A stretch of DNA of 64,000 nt from Chroococcidiopsis sp. CCMEE 29 (GTDB lineage Bacteria > Cyanobacteriota > Cyanobacteriia > Cyanobacteriales > Chroococcidiopsidaceae), in contig NZ_CP083762.1 in assembly GCF_023558375.1 (NCBI RefSeq), positions 398,273 to 462,272 of the forward strand. Reading direction: 5' to 3'. Position 1 is the first letter of the stretch, and every line of letters begins with the position of its first letter. Shown piece after piece: positions 8,375-16,804 of this stretch. The notes below the pieces were generated by a model that did no database searches, was not told the origin of the DNA, and worked only from the letters and a program-made list of their open reading frames with translations. The position numbers and the translations under genes are program-made.

Positions 8375-11300
8375 ATGAATAAGGTATCTGAACCGATTCG
8401 AGTCAACACGAGTATAGGCAAACGCCCCAAGGTTGGTCCGGTTCCAGGGGATTTTGCCTTTACTTGGGGAGTTATTGTAGTTGGCTCCTATCTGTTTTAT
8501 CTACTACTCAATCAATTTTTCGCTATCAGTATCGAATGGGCAATACTGCTTGCCGCAGCACTAATTATTTCCCACTGGATTCTCTATGGCGACAAACCTT
8601 GGAAGTATGGCGGCAAGTTTCATCAGCCTGCTACTTGGACGCGAGGACATCCCCAGTTGCAACCGCATCGGGATGTGCTGAAGCCGAAAGTTGGCAAGAA
8701 AGCCGTTGGGACTGGCAAAAATAAGAGAGCGCTCAGTCCGCTGGAGGATGAATTTCACCTGGTCTGTTTGGTGCAGATTCAACTCAAAGGTCAATCGGTT
8801 GGGGCATATCTACTGCAAAAGGGAACGCAATTCCGTTTAGTATGGGTGTTCGACTGCCTGGGGATCAGCAGCACGATCCGCTCTGAGGAGGTGGACGAAA
8901 TTGTGGAGCGGCTCAGAAGTGGATTTAAGGCTATGCCAGCAAGAGAGCAGCTGACAATTCACATGGGAACTTTCGCTTCTGATTGCGATCGCCAAGCCCA
9001 GTTAAAGCATCTGACTGGTATTGCTCCAATTGACGAGCTGAAATTCCTGTTGAAGGCGCTAAGAGCGAGAATTCAAAAGCTGACTCGTCGCGGCAGTCAT
9101 AATCCCAAATTTTTGCGGCTCTACATGACTTACAGTGTCGAGGCTGGCGTGGAAAAGGCAGACGGCTGGATAGAAAAGCTGCTAGCTGAAGGCGAGTTGC
9201 TGTGGGATACCTATAGGGGTGTTAGCGCCCAAAAAGAACGCTATCGACTAGAAAAGCTGTTGCTCAAAGCATTTGACGACGGCTTCCTACCAGCACAGCA
9301 GTTTTTATCTATGAAACTAGGGCTGAAGGTTCGACCTCTGCAAGAGACAGAAATTTGGGCAACTGACTGGAAGCGGTTCAACTGCTCCCCACCGCCAGCC
9401 ATTCCCCAACTATTAATTCTCGATGAAACTGGGTTGCAATGGGAGATCAACTCACAAACTCATATCACCACGTCCTTGCTATGGGCTGGCTCTCCAACCG
9501 CCGATAAGCGTTGGGTGTACTTGCCTGGGATTAAGTCTTACGTAGGCGGAGCAGTATACGAAGGAGCAGCGCACGAGAATAAGCCGGGAGGATGGCCCAA
9601 CCTAACAGCGCAATTATTCTGGGGCTCGGATGTCCTCAACCGCTCTGACGTAGCAGATACGGAAATTTTTGTACAGCTTACGTGTGCTAACCAAACGCTG
9701 GTAGTGGCAGCAACTCAGGAGTTGACTAAGCAAAGCAATTTGAGTGCAACGCTGGCACAAGATAAAAAGCGGATTGATGTCGGTGCATCCTACAACACAC
9801 GCAAGAACATTGAGGCTCAAGAAGCGCTGCTAGATGGAGAGGTTGCCGTTAATGTCGCATGGGTGGCTTTGGTCTATCGCTCCACACCTGAAGCCCTATC
9901 GAAAGCATTACAGCGATTCGCGAGCCTGTTTCGTCGTCCGGCTGTAGTCGTAAGGGAGCAGGAATACTTTGACACCATCTGGTTGGAGACACTGCCCTTC
10001 GTTTGGCGATTGATGTTGGATAAACCCTATAATCGCCGCAAAGTTTACCTGACGCGCGAGTTAATTGGACTGCTGCCGCTAGTATGCGATCGCACCTTAG
10101 ATACCAGTGGTGTGGGATTCATCTCGGAGAAGGGCGCTACTCCATTATTTTCCGACTTGTTCAACCAACATCAACACATAGCGATCTTAGGTACGACGGG
10201 TTCTGGCAAGTCAGTCTTGTCAGCTGAGTACGTAACATTTGCCCTGGCACATGGGTTTGATGTCATCATTGTGGACTCGACCAGAGGCGATGGTTCTGGC
10301 ACGTTCGATGCTTATACCAACTTTTTAGGCGGAGCGTATTACAACACGATTAAGGAATCCAATAATCTGTTTGAAACACCAGACTTGCGCGAACTGCCAG
10401 AGTCAGAGCGGGAAGAAAAGTTCGGACTATTCAAGGACTTGTTGCGCTCTGGACTGATGATGCTGGTACTTGATAAAGATGCAGACCGCAGCGTAGTGCG
10501 GACGTTTCGCTCGATTATCAATCTCACCCTGAGTGCTTTCTTCAAAGATCCAGAAATTAGCCAACGGTATAATGCCGCTCACGACGGGGGCTTTGGTTCC
10601 CCAGCCTGGAGTCAGATGCCCACTTTACGCGACTACCTGGGCTTTGTAGCACCAGAGTATCTCAACTTTACAATTACGCCCCAGATCAAAAGGGCAATCC
10701 AAACAATTCGGATGGAACTGGAATCCTGTCTGGAAAGCCAACTGGGGCGGGCAATCTCTTCTCCTTCAACTTTCCGCACGGATGCCAAATTAGTAGTTTA
10801 CGCCTTGGGCAACCTGGACGACGAGCAGGATGCCGCTCCCCTAGCTCTATCAGCTTATTCGGCTGCCCTGCGCCGTTCCCTAACTAGTCCTAAGTCACTC
10901 TGGTTTATTGACGAATCATCGTTTCTTCTGGGCTTTGACAGCTTTGCAGAGATCGTCGGTGCAATTTTCGCTAAGGGGCGCAAGGCTGGCATTCGAGCCA
11001 TGTTCTCAGCTCAAGACATATCTAGCATCAAAAACTGTAAGACCAGCAAACAGATTTTAGATAACACTTCCACTTATCTCATCGGTCGGATTAAGAGTAG
11101 TGCCATAGATGATTTTGAATCAGCTTTAAAAATTCCCCCAGCAGTAATTCGGAAAAATACCGTTGATAGTTTTGCGTCACACGAGTCAGAGTTTGCGACA
11201 CCGTGGCTCTTGGCGAGAGGCGACTCATATGTATTTGGCAAATATTATCCCTCACTAGAGCAGTTGGCTTTATTAGTAAATAATCCAGACCAGGTAGCTA

Positions 11301-11434
11301 TGCGGGAGAAATTTTGGTCGCAGTATCCGAATAAATATCAGGCAACTGTTGAATTTGCTAAATATTTGACTTCATCCAGGCTCGATAATTCATTGCAGGA
11401 AAACACGATTCCCTTTTGCCACCAGGTATCTTAA
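8375..11434 (+). CDS. Type IV secretion ATPase, VirB3-VirB4-like fusion
   Basis: The protein has 1019 residues. Two membrane helices near residues 28-70 resemble VirB3, which is often fused to VirB4 in such systems. The ATPase domain has Walker A GTTGSGKS at about 606-613 and Walker B SLWFIDESS at about 841. A CagE/TrbE-type N-terminal region lies between. The enzyme powers pilus assembly and substrate transfer at the inner membrane. It is followed nine bases later by a small membrane-protein gene that is now split by an IS. Confidence 0.85.
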   Translation: MNKVSEPIRVNTSIGKRPKVGPVPGDFAFTWGVIVVGSYLFYLLLNQFFAISIEWAILLAAALIISHWILYGDKPWKYGGKFHQPATWTRGHPQLQPHRDVLKPKVGKKAVGTGKNKRALSPLEDEFHLVCLVQIQLKGQSVGAYLLQKGTQFRLVWVFDCLGISSTIRSEEVDEIVERLRSGFKAMPAREQLTIHMGTFASDCDRQAQLKHLTGIAPIDELKFLLKALRARIQKLTRRGSHNPKFLRLYMTYSVEAGVEKADGWIEKLLAEGELLWDTYRGVSAQKERYRLEKLLLKAFDDGFLPAQQFLSMKLGLKVRPLQETEIWATDWKRFNCSPPPAIPQLLILDETGLQWEINSQTHITTSLLWAGSPTADKRWVYLPGIKSYVGGAVYEGAAHENKPGGWPNLTAQLFWGSDVLNRSDVADTEIFVQLTCANQTLVVAATQELTKQSNLSATLAQDKKRIDVGASYNTRKNIEAQEALLDGEVAVNVAWVALVYRSTPEALSKALQRFASLFRRPAVVVREQEYFDTIWLETLPFVWRLMLDKPYNRRKVYLTRELIGLLPLVCDRTLDTSGVGFISEKGATPLFSDLFNQHQHIAILGTTGSGKSVLSAEYVTFALAHGFDVIIVDSTRGDGSGTFDAYTNFLGGAYYNTIKESNNLFETPDLRELPESEREEKFGLFKDLLRSGLMMLVLDKDADRSVVRTFRSIINLTLSAFFKDPEISQRYNAAHDGGFGSPAWSQMPTLRDYLGFVAPEYLNFTITPQIKRAIQTIRMELESCLESQLGRAISSPSTFRTDAKLVVYALGNLDDEQDAAPLALSAYSAALRRSLTSPKSLWFIDESSFLLGFDSFAEIVGAIFAKGRKAGIRAMFSAQDISSIKNCKTSKQILDNTSTYLIGRIKSSAIDDFESALKIPPAVIRKNTVDSFASHESEFATPWLLARGDSYVFGKYYPSLEQLALLVNNPDQVAMREKFWSQYPNKYQATVEFAKYLTSSRLDNSLQENTIPFCHQVS

Positions 11435-11548
11435 GGAGCATTTATGAATTGGAAATTTCTCAACTTAATTACACTTGTGCAAACAAAAAATGGGGCAAGT
11501 ATTCTCGGTGCTTTACTCGCCATTATGGGAATTTTAAGCTATTAGGAC

Positions 11549-12508
11549 TTACGCATTGACAAAAGACTGATTATGTAAATTCACTTCAAGTTTCTGCTGG
11601 AGGTGTTCTAGAATGAATTCCCTTGCCACCTGTAGGTACAAATTCTTTTGTAATTCGTACCAGTTTTCAATTAGTTCTTCAGCTCGCATTAACTCTAACT
11701 TAGTAAAGGCTCGGATTGAACAAAAAATGTGAGTTTTAATAGCCTCACTTGTTCTGACCATAAACCGCGAAACTCCACACAGTTGTTTCAAGGCTCGGTG
11801 ATAGCATTCAATTCCCCAATGGATTGAGTGCGACTCATTGAATTCCTGTCGGCTAACTTGTTCGGTAGCATCTGAATTAGGTAGGTATGTAATGTAGTAT
11901 CTCTCGGCTTCGTTTTTGAATATCCTCCGAAATACTTTGACGCGCCCAAAGTTTTTCAGATGTATTACCAAACCTTGGTCAGGAATTTCCAAATTTTGTA
12001 CCTGGGTGTAATTTTTACCATCAGTTGAGACTTTTCGATTTTTGGCAATACCCATGAGAAATCCTACTTCCCGGTTTTTCAAGAATTTCAGATTTTCAAG
12101 GGCTGAATACCAAGCATCACCAGTTACCGTTTCTGGCTGCAAGCCCCAAGCCAAAACCTCCGTAATCATTACTCGAAAGTAATCGTTTTTTGTCAAACCC
12201 TCCCGCTTATCGTAGATCCGATAATTAACTGGGATAGACTTAGCTGATGCGTCGGTGTAATACAGGGTAATGAGGTGAAGCCCTTTAACAATTCGATGAT
12301 GTTTTCCTGACCAAAAGTATCCAATTAGTTCAGCTAAATTTGGCTCACTATAAGGTTTATCAATAACGGTATCGTCACAGCTTAAAGTGCCGCCCACCAA
12401 TTGAATGTGTGGTTTTATCTCTTCAAACAAGTCTTTAGGTTGATATCTTTCCCTTAACAAGAAGCGATTGACGCTGTCGTGTGAGACGTGCTTAAGAATT
12501 TCTGACAA
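11549..12508 (-). CDS. IS4/IS701-type DDE transposase of the cargo IS
   Basis: 319 residues from a TTG at 12508. Visible catalytic residues: first Asp in SCDDTVIDKPY, second in TGDAWYSALENLKFL, and Glu in HWGIECYHRALKQ, the arrangement of IS4-superfamily enzymes. The protein-like frame continues upstream of 12508 (NLDTYTLFLLAEPKYAG) without an ATG, so the true start may be a rare codon or the gene may be 5'-damaged. The stop TAA lies inside the left terminal repeat. The family within the superfamily (IS701-like) is my best judgement. Confidence 0.75.
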   Translation of the reverse strand: MSEILKHVSHDSVNRFLLRERYQPKDLFEEIKPHIQLVGGTLSCDDTVIDKPYSEPNLAELIGYFWSGKHHRIVKGLHLITLYYTDASAKSIPVNYRIYDKREGLTKNDYFRVMITEVLAWGLQPETVTGDAWYSALENLKFLKNREVGFLMGIAKNRKVSTDGKNYTQVQNLEIPDQGLVIHLKNFGRVKVFRRIFKNEAERYYITYLPNSDATEQVSRQEFNESHSIHWGIECYHRALKQLCGVSRFMVRTSEAIKTHIFCSIRAFTKLELMRAEELIENWYELQKNLYLQVAREFILEHLQQKLEVNLHNQSFVNA

Positions 12509-12806
12509 GCGGTTGCAGCCTGCGTACTTAGGTTCAGCTAACAGGAATAAGGTATAAGTGTCGAGGTTGCATTTGGCTGTAGATGGTTTTGTAATCTCTC
12601 TGATGGTCGAATATCCCTGGGAAGTAAAACTATTTGCTGAAAGTTAAAGGGTGCAGTCAGTAGATAATATCTCTAATCAACTATTTCCATATCTATCAAC
12701 TCCACTCCATCTCGAACTACCTAAGCACAAAAAGCGATCTTGAATGTTTTATGGCAAGGATGTATGCACGGAGTGCACCTGTCTGTTCAACTGACTTAAC
12801 TCACTC
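12509..12806. other. Internal IS spacer between transposase and cargo
   Basis: About 300 bases inside the cargo IS. The minus-strand transposase frame stays open to about 12650 and likely encodes its N-terminus. Nothing else recognisable. Confidence 0.4.
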
Positions 12807-13424
12807 TTAGGCTTGTTGTAATTCTCTCCAAGACTGAGAAACAACTTTAGAAGCTGATTTGACAAAGACTACGGTGAGCAGAAGTCCGACAACTAAATCG
12901 GGTAGCAAAGAGTTTGTCAGAAATACGAAAAAAGCAGCTCCCAGAACAGAAGTGTTAGCAATGATATCATTGCGAGAACAAAGCCATACCGAGGACATAT
13001 TAATATTGTCGTTTCTGTGTCTAGTCAATAAGAATAGACACAGCAAGTTGGCAAACAAGGCTATTAACCCTACCGCACTCATTGCCCTCACCTCTGGCAT
13101 TGTCTGAGCAAATAGCTGATAGCTGGCTCTGGCGAAGACAGCCACAGCTGACAAAAACATAATGCTCCCCTTGAGCAGTGCCGACCTTGCTTGAGCCTTC
13201 CTCCCTTGGTTGATGACTAAAAGACTACTACCATAAACCAACGCATCCCCTAGCATATCGAGCGAATCTCCCGTCAGCGAAAGTGATGCAGACCTAATAC
13301 CAGCTCCTAATTCCACCACAAACATTACGGCATTGATGAGCAGAACGGTCCACAAAACTCTACTCTGCTGTTTTCTGAGTTTGGACACTTCGCCAGCCTT
13401 CTTGTGGCAGCAATCATCACTCAT
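12807..13424 (-). CDS. Cation diffusion facilitator (CDF) metal exporter, short form
   Basis: 205 residues with six predicted membrane helices. The N-terminus is Cys/His rich (MSDDCCHKKAG). Helix 2 carries SLTGDSLDMLGDALVYG with the Asp pair that binds metal, and helix 5 carries SRNDIIANTSVLG. The usual cytoplasmic C-terminal domain is absent, as in short CDF proteins. It exports divalent metal in exchange for protons; the Cys-rich sensor upstream suggests Cd/Zn/Pb-type ions, but substrate is inference. It is transcribed from the ArsR-family gene side across a 129-bp gap with repeated operator-like sequence. Confidence 0.75.
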   Translation of the reverse strand: MSDDCCHKKAGEVSKLRKQQSRVLWTVLLINAVMFVVELGAGIRSASLSLTGDSLDMLGDALVYGSSLLVINQGRKAQARSALLKGSIMFLSAVAVFARASYQLFAQTMPEVRAMSAVGLIALFANLLCLFLLTRHRNDNINMSSVWLCSRNDIIANTSVLGAAFFVFLTNSLLPDLVVGLLLTVVFVKSASKVVSQSWRELQQA

Positions 13425-13444
13425 GGTTCACCTCCCAGCTATGA

Positions 13445-13535
13445 CGCTTAGAAGACAATTGTTCAAACATTCAAAACAATATTAGAATGATTGTCCCCGA
13501 AAAACTCAAACATTCAAAAAAAGTTAGAATCTTAA
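13445..13535 (-). promoter_or_regulatory. Tandem operator-like repeats before the CDF gene
   Basis: TCAAACATTCAAAA occurs at 13463-13476 and 13506-13519, each followed 4-5 bases later by TTAGAAT. The ATTC...GAAT spacing gives a partly palindromic site, as bound by ArsR/SmtB dimers. The pair lies just upstream of the CDF start. Confidence 0.45.
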
Positions 13536-13553
13536 CCACTTACAATCGAATGG

Positions 13554-13976
13554 CTAGCCTGCTATTTGCCCGAGTGCATAATAGAGAACTTCTACAATAC
13601 GTTGGTCTTTTAGTGAGTAGTAGGCAAGTTTGCCATCATTTCTGTACTTGAGTATCTTGAGGTCTCGCAGTTTTCGCAGATGGTGGGAGGCAACTGCTAC
13701 CTTAACCCCAAGCATTGATGCTACGTCACAGACGCAAAGCTCTTGATTATTACTGAGGGCATAGAGGATTTTTAGTCGTGACTTGTCTGCTAGAGCACTG
13801 AAGAGTATTTGAGCTTCTTCCAGAACCTCGTCCCCAGGCATTGCTTCACAGACTTGGGTTACCAAGTCTATATTAAAACACCGCACCTGACAGACATCGT
13901 CTGGTTTTGGTTTTGTCACAAAATTTCTACAGCACCAGCGCTCAGGACAACACCTCCAGTTTAGCGGTTTTTGCAA
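13554..13976 (-). CDS. CadC-like ArsR/SmtB metal-responsive repressor
   Basis: 140 residues. The winged-helix core (about 48-135) has ALADKSRLKILYAL, then ELCVCDVASMLGV with the CxC pair in the alpha-3 position, and the recognition helix VASHHLRKLRD. An N-terminal C-x3-C (VCQVRCF) precedes it. N-terminal cysteines plus ELCVCD form the thiolate site of CadC-type Cd/Pb/Zn sensors. The extra Cys-rich leader (CCPERWCC) is unusual and the start may be further in. Metal binding should release the operator and allow expression of the neighbouring CDF exporter. Confidence 0.8.
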   Translation of the reverse strand: MQKPLNWRCCPERWCCRNFVTKPKPDDVCQVRCFNIDLVTQVCEAMPGDEVLEEAQILFSALADKSRLKILYALSNNQELCVCDVASMLGVKVAVASHHLRKLRDLKILKYRNDGKLAYYSLKDQRIVEVLYYALGQIAG

Positions 13977-14266
13977 TCTCTACAGAAGGTTTGATTCATT
14001 AGTTAATCCTACGGCTGAGTTTACCCTCTACTGGCTCTTACCTGAAAGAACTAATTCATAATCAATGTTTCCACATGCAGATAACTGTTCTTCTGTCAAT
14101 GCGTAAGTCCTAGCTATATGCTTTGGCATCAGCATCAACAAGAACTTGCCGCCCAGAAGCAGATAATTGAACAGGCAGCTAGAGAAGCTGCTTTGAGAAA
14201 CTCCTTTAGTCAGTTTTCCAACCTGATAAAACCTCAACCTGAACAACCTTAGGAAGAGAAAAAACT

Positions 14267-15037
14267 ATGAAAGCAAACAAAAGGATTTGGGTTGGGATTA
14301 CTATTGGTATTACTGCTCTTTCATTATCTTTGGGTTTACAAACCAATTCGGCTTACGCCTTGGATATCCAGGGTGCGTTAAATAACTATTGGCAGCAGCT
14401 TCAGGTTTTTCTAAAAAAAGAGTTAGACCAAGCACTAGGTAAATTAGATCGAGGAATCCAGACTGCTGTAGAAGATACTATTGGCGAATTAGGAATTCCC
14501 GCTCCAGATAAAGTAGAGCAAAAAGTTGAAGAAGAAGTTCAAAAGCAGAGTGAAGCAGGTGCTTTTGGAGTTAACCCCACCACTCAAGCAAAAGCTACAT
14601 CCAAAGCTGTAGAGCAAGCAATTGCTGAAAGTAAAATCCAGACAGAGTTAGGAGATGGAGGACAAAAACAAATTGCGGCAGAACTCAACTGGGTGGCTGG
14701 GGCTGTTTGGGAAACTGCAAATGCTGCTACTTCTGCTCAAAGCGCCAATGTTACGCAAGATGTCCTCAAGCAAATAGCGACTCAAAATACTAAAGTGACT
14801 TCTATTCTCCAAGCTGCCCACTCTGAAGCAGTGAAAACTCGCCTGGCCACACTTGGGTCAAATAAAAGCCTGTTAAATATTTCCAAAAATCTAGACCAGC
14901 AGGAGTGGAACAGACAAATAGATGCAGCAGCTAGTCAAGCTGGGTTGGTGAATGCTACCGCTCAGTTCACCACCCTGATTGTAGGTCAATCTACCAGCCA
15001 GTCAGAAAGTCAGTTTAGTCATGATGCAGGTGAGTGA
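14267..15037 (+). CDS. VirB5-like secreted T4SS protein
   Basis: 256 residues with a clear signal peptide (basic start, hydrophobic core to about 30, cleavage near AYA-LDI). The mature part is helical and Gln/Ala rich with coiled-coil character, resembling TrbJ/VirB5 minor pilin-associated proteins. AGGAAGAG precedes the ATG. Its stop overlaps the VirB6-like start by four bases (ATGA-type coupling). Sequence conservation of VirB5 is weak, so the call depends on signal peptide, size and position between VirB4 and VirB6. Confidence 0.6.
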   Translation: MKANKRIWVGITIGITALSLSLGLQTNSAYALDIQGALNNYWQQLQVFLKKELDQALGKLDRGIQTAVEDTIGELGIPAPDKVEQKVEEEVQKQSEAGAFGVNPTTQAKATSKAVEQAIAESKIQTELGDGGQKQIAAELNWVAGAVWETANAATSAQSANVTQDVLKQIATQNTKVTSILQAAHSEAVKTRLATLGSNKSLLNISKNLDQQEWNRQIDAAASQAGLVNATAQFTTLIVGQSTSQSESQFSHDAGE

Positions 15038-16074
15038 TGCTCTTCGCCGCTACGACTGCTTCAGATATTTTGCAGAGCAACGCAGAAGTCAGCAAGGCTG
15101 TCTCTGATAGTCTCAGCCAGACCTGGAAAACAACAATCGAGGGACCACTATATGCTGAGGTCGCTGCTATCGGTGCTGCTATTGCCGTGCTTTGCATTGG
15201 ACTGTGGGCAGCTAATTGGTTACGAGCCACTTTAGATTCAGAAATTCCACCTAGAGCCTTCACGGAATTAGTCGTGCCAATTTTGATTGTCATGCTGCTA
15301 GGCAATCCAGCTAATCGTGGCACTTTTTTCGGTCAGGTGACTTTAGGACTGCACAACGGGATGAATGGTGTCAGCAATCAGATTTTAGAAAAGCTGAGTC
15401 AAGACTTTTCCAAGGATGTCGTTGATCGCGCTGGAGTCAAAGTCAGTGCCCAAGCGATCGCTGCTGATGCACTCAAGCAGTGCGCTCAAGAAAAAGACGA
15501 AAACACTCGCAATGCCTGCTTTAACAATGCAGATAAAAAACTTCAGGACTTGCTCTCCCCCTACCAGAATGAAAAGTGGGCGCAGGAACTGTACTGGCAT
15601 CTGCGCGACCAAATTGCCGCAGCCCAAGGAAGCGGCTACGGTAACTCAGACTTTATTGCTCGGTTATTTGGGGGGTTGAGTACCGCGATCAATCCGATTA
15701 CGACTCAAGCAGCTATGGGGTTGTTGATGATTGTGGGAGCAGCTTTTGTCTGGTTTGTCCAAATTGCCCAGCTGTTGACAGCGATCTTGGGACCGCTATT
15801 TTTGGGTGCGTCCTTACTTCCAGTTCCAGGTAAGCCAATCGTTCTCTGGTTGACTGGCTTTCTAGGCTTGGGGTTAGCCGATCTAGCGTACAAGATTGTG
15901 GTCGCTCTAGCAGCGATTACGGTATTAAACTCCGGTTCCAGCGACCCCTTGATTTTCCCTCTAATCGCCGGAATATTTGGTCCAATACTTGCCCTCGGGA
16001 TGGCTTCTGGAGGTGGATTGGCATTATTTGCTAGTTTCAGTCGTGTCGGTAGCTTCTTCTCAGGAAAACTTTAA
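15034..16074 (+). CDS. VirB6/TrbL-like polytopic membrane protein
   Basis: 346 residues. Hydrophobic segments at about 42-62 and 78-95, then a large soluble loop (about 100-220), then at least four segments between 228 and 342, including LGPLFLGASLLPVPGKPIVLW. This N-terminal pair, loop and C-terminal helix bundle match VirB6/TrbL proteins that form the inner-membrane channel. It overlaps the VirB5-like gene by four bases, and the VirB8-like gene starts two bases after its stop. Confidence 0.75.
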   Translation: MMLFAATTASDILQSNAEVSKAVSDSLSQTWKTTIEGPLYAEVAAIGAAIAVLCIGLWAANWLRATLDSEIPPRAFTELVVPILIVMLLGNPANRGTFFGQVTLGLHNGMNGVSNQILEKLSQDFSKDVVDRAGVKVSAQAIAADALKQCAQEKDENTRNACFNNADKKLQDLLSPYQNEKWAQELYWHLRDQIAAAQGSGYGNSDFIARLFGGLSTAINPITTQAAMGLLMIVGAAFVWFVQIAQLLTAILGPLFLGASLLPVPGKPIVLWLTGFLGLGLADLAYKIVVALAAITVLNSGSSDPLIFPLIAGIFGPILALGMASGGGLALFASFSRVGSFFSGKL

Positions 16075-16075
16075 G

Positions 16076-16804
16076 ATGACTGTTTTTGAAAGACTTGAAC
16101 GCAAAACACCCAGCCTAGTTCCCTTATTTGCCCTCCTCAGTTTGGGCTTAAACGCTAGTGCGATCGCATTACTGATTTTTCAAGGTAGTTTGTTGGTTGC
16201 CTTGAAGAGCAAACCAGCTCCTACGTTAGTGGAGCTGAGCAACGGCAACTCTATTCGCGTGGGCGCGATAGACCACGACGACCGCTCTGCCCAAGTGATA
16301 GACCAGTTTGTGCGGCAGACGATGACGATGTTGTATGACTGGTCGGGCAAGGTGCCGGACGCACAAGGCAAGCTCGTCCCAGACGAAGGGGTAAACATTG
16401 GCGGTAGGAACAGGGTGACGCAGCCAGCTTGGGCAGCTAGCTTTGCCCTGTCTGAGGATTTTCGCCCCCAGCTCCTGAAGGCGATCGCTCTGCTAACACC
16501 TGATGGCGTGTTTGACGGGAGTAAAGAAGTCATCCTACAAATTGGCAATCTCTCCCAACCGCAACCAATCCCTAATAGTAAGGGTAAGTGGCAAGTAGAT
16601 CTGGTTGCTAAATTAATCTTTTTTGACCAAACAAATAAAATTGGCAGAGCCATCAGCTTTAACAAACAAATTCTTGTGAGGGCAGTAGACCCGCCAACTT
16701 ATCCTCCTAACCCAACTCCTCTGCAAACAGTCGTCTTAGGTATGCGACAGAGCGGATTGGAGATTTATTTAATTCGTGACCTTACGATTAAAGATAACTT
16801 ATGA
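16076..16804 (+). CDS. VirB8/TrbF-like inner-membrane T4SS protein
   Basis: 242 residues from ATG 16076 (MTVFERLERKTPSLVPLF), which follows the VirB6 stop directly and puts the membrane helix (about 15-40) near the N-terminus. The periplasmic part includes DDRSAQVIDQFVRQTMTMLY and ends near KDNL. A short cytoplasmic tail, one helix and an NTF2-like domain is the VirB8 layout. Four-base overlap (ATGA) with the VirB10-like gene. The in-frame region upstream of 16076 overlaps VirB6 and is unlikely to be translated. Confidence 0.7.
   Translation: MTVFERLERKTPSLVPLFALLSLGLNASAIALLIFQGSLLVALKSKPAPTLVELSNGNSIRVGAIDHDDRSAQVIDQFVRQTMTMLYDWSGKVPDAQGKLVPDEGVNIGGRNRVTQPAWAASFALSEDFRPQLLKAIALLTPDGVFDGSKEVILQIGNLSQPQPIPNSKGKWQVDLVAKLIFFDQTNKIGRAISFNKQILVRAVDPPTYPPNPTPLQTVVLGMRQSGLEIYLIRDLTIKDNL

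Larger units (their letters stand above)
11543..14112. mobile_element. Cargo-bearing insertion sequence (transporter IS) with metal-efflux genes
   Basis: Perfect 18-bp terminal inverted repeats: TAGGACTTACGCATTGAC at 11543-11560 and its complement at 14095-14112. The 5-bp duplication GCTAT flanks it at 11538-11542 and 14113-14117, and target-gene reconstruction confirms the boundaries. The element carries a DDE transposase, a CDF-type cation transporter and an ArsR-family regulator, all on the minus strand. Single ISs that carry non-transposition genes between one pair of repeats are called transporter ISs. Confidence 0.85.
11444..14252 (+). pseudogene. Small T4SS membrane protein gene split by a cargo-bearing IS
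   Basis: ATG 11444 follows AAGGAG. The 5' part encodes MNWKFLNLITLVQTK and a hydrophobic segment (ASILGALLAIMGILSY), ending at 11542. The 3' part resumes at 14118 (MLWHQHQQELAAQKQ, coiled-coil-like) and stops at 14252. Removing 2,570 bp of IS plus one GCTAT copy joins the halves in frame to give 77 residues: one membrane helix and a short coiled coil. The position between VirB4 and VirB5 suits a small T4SS assembly component. As it stands the 5' fragment ends at an IS-derived TAG (11545). Confidence 0.75.
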
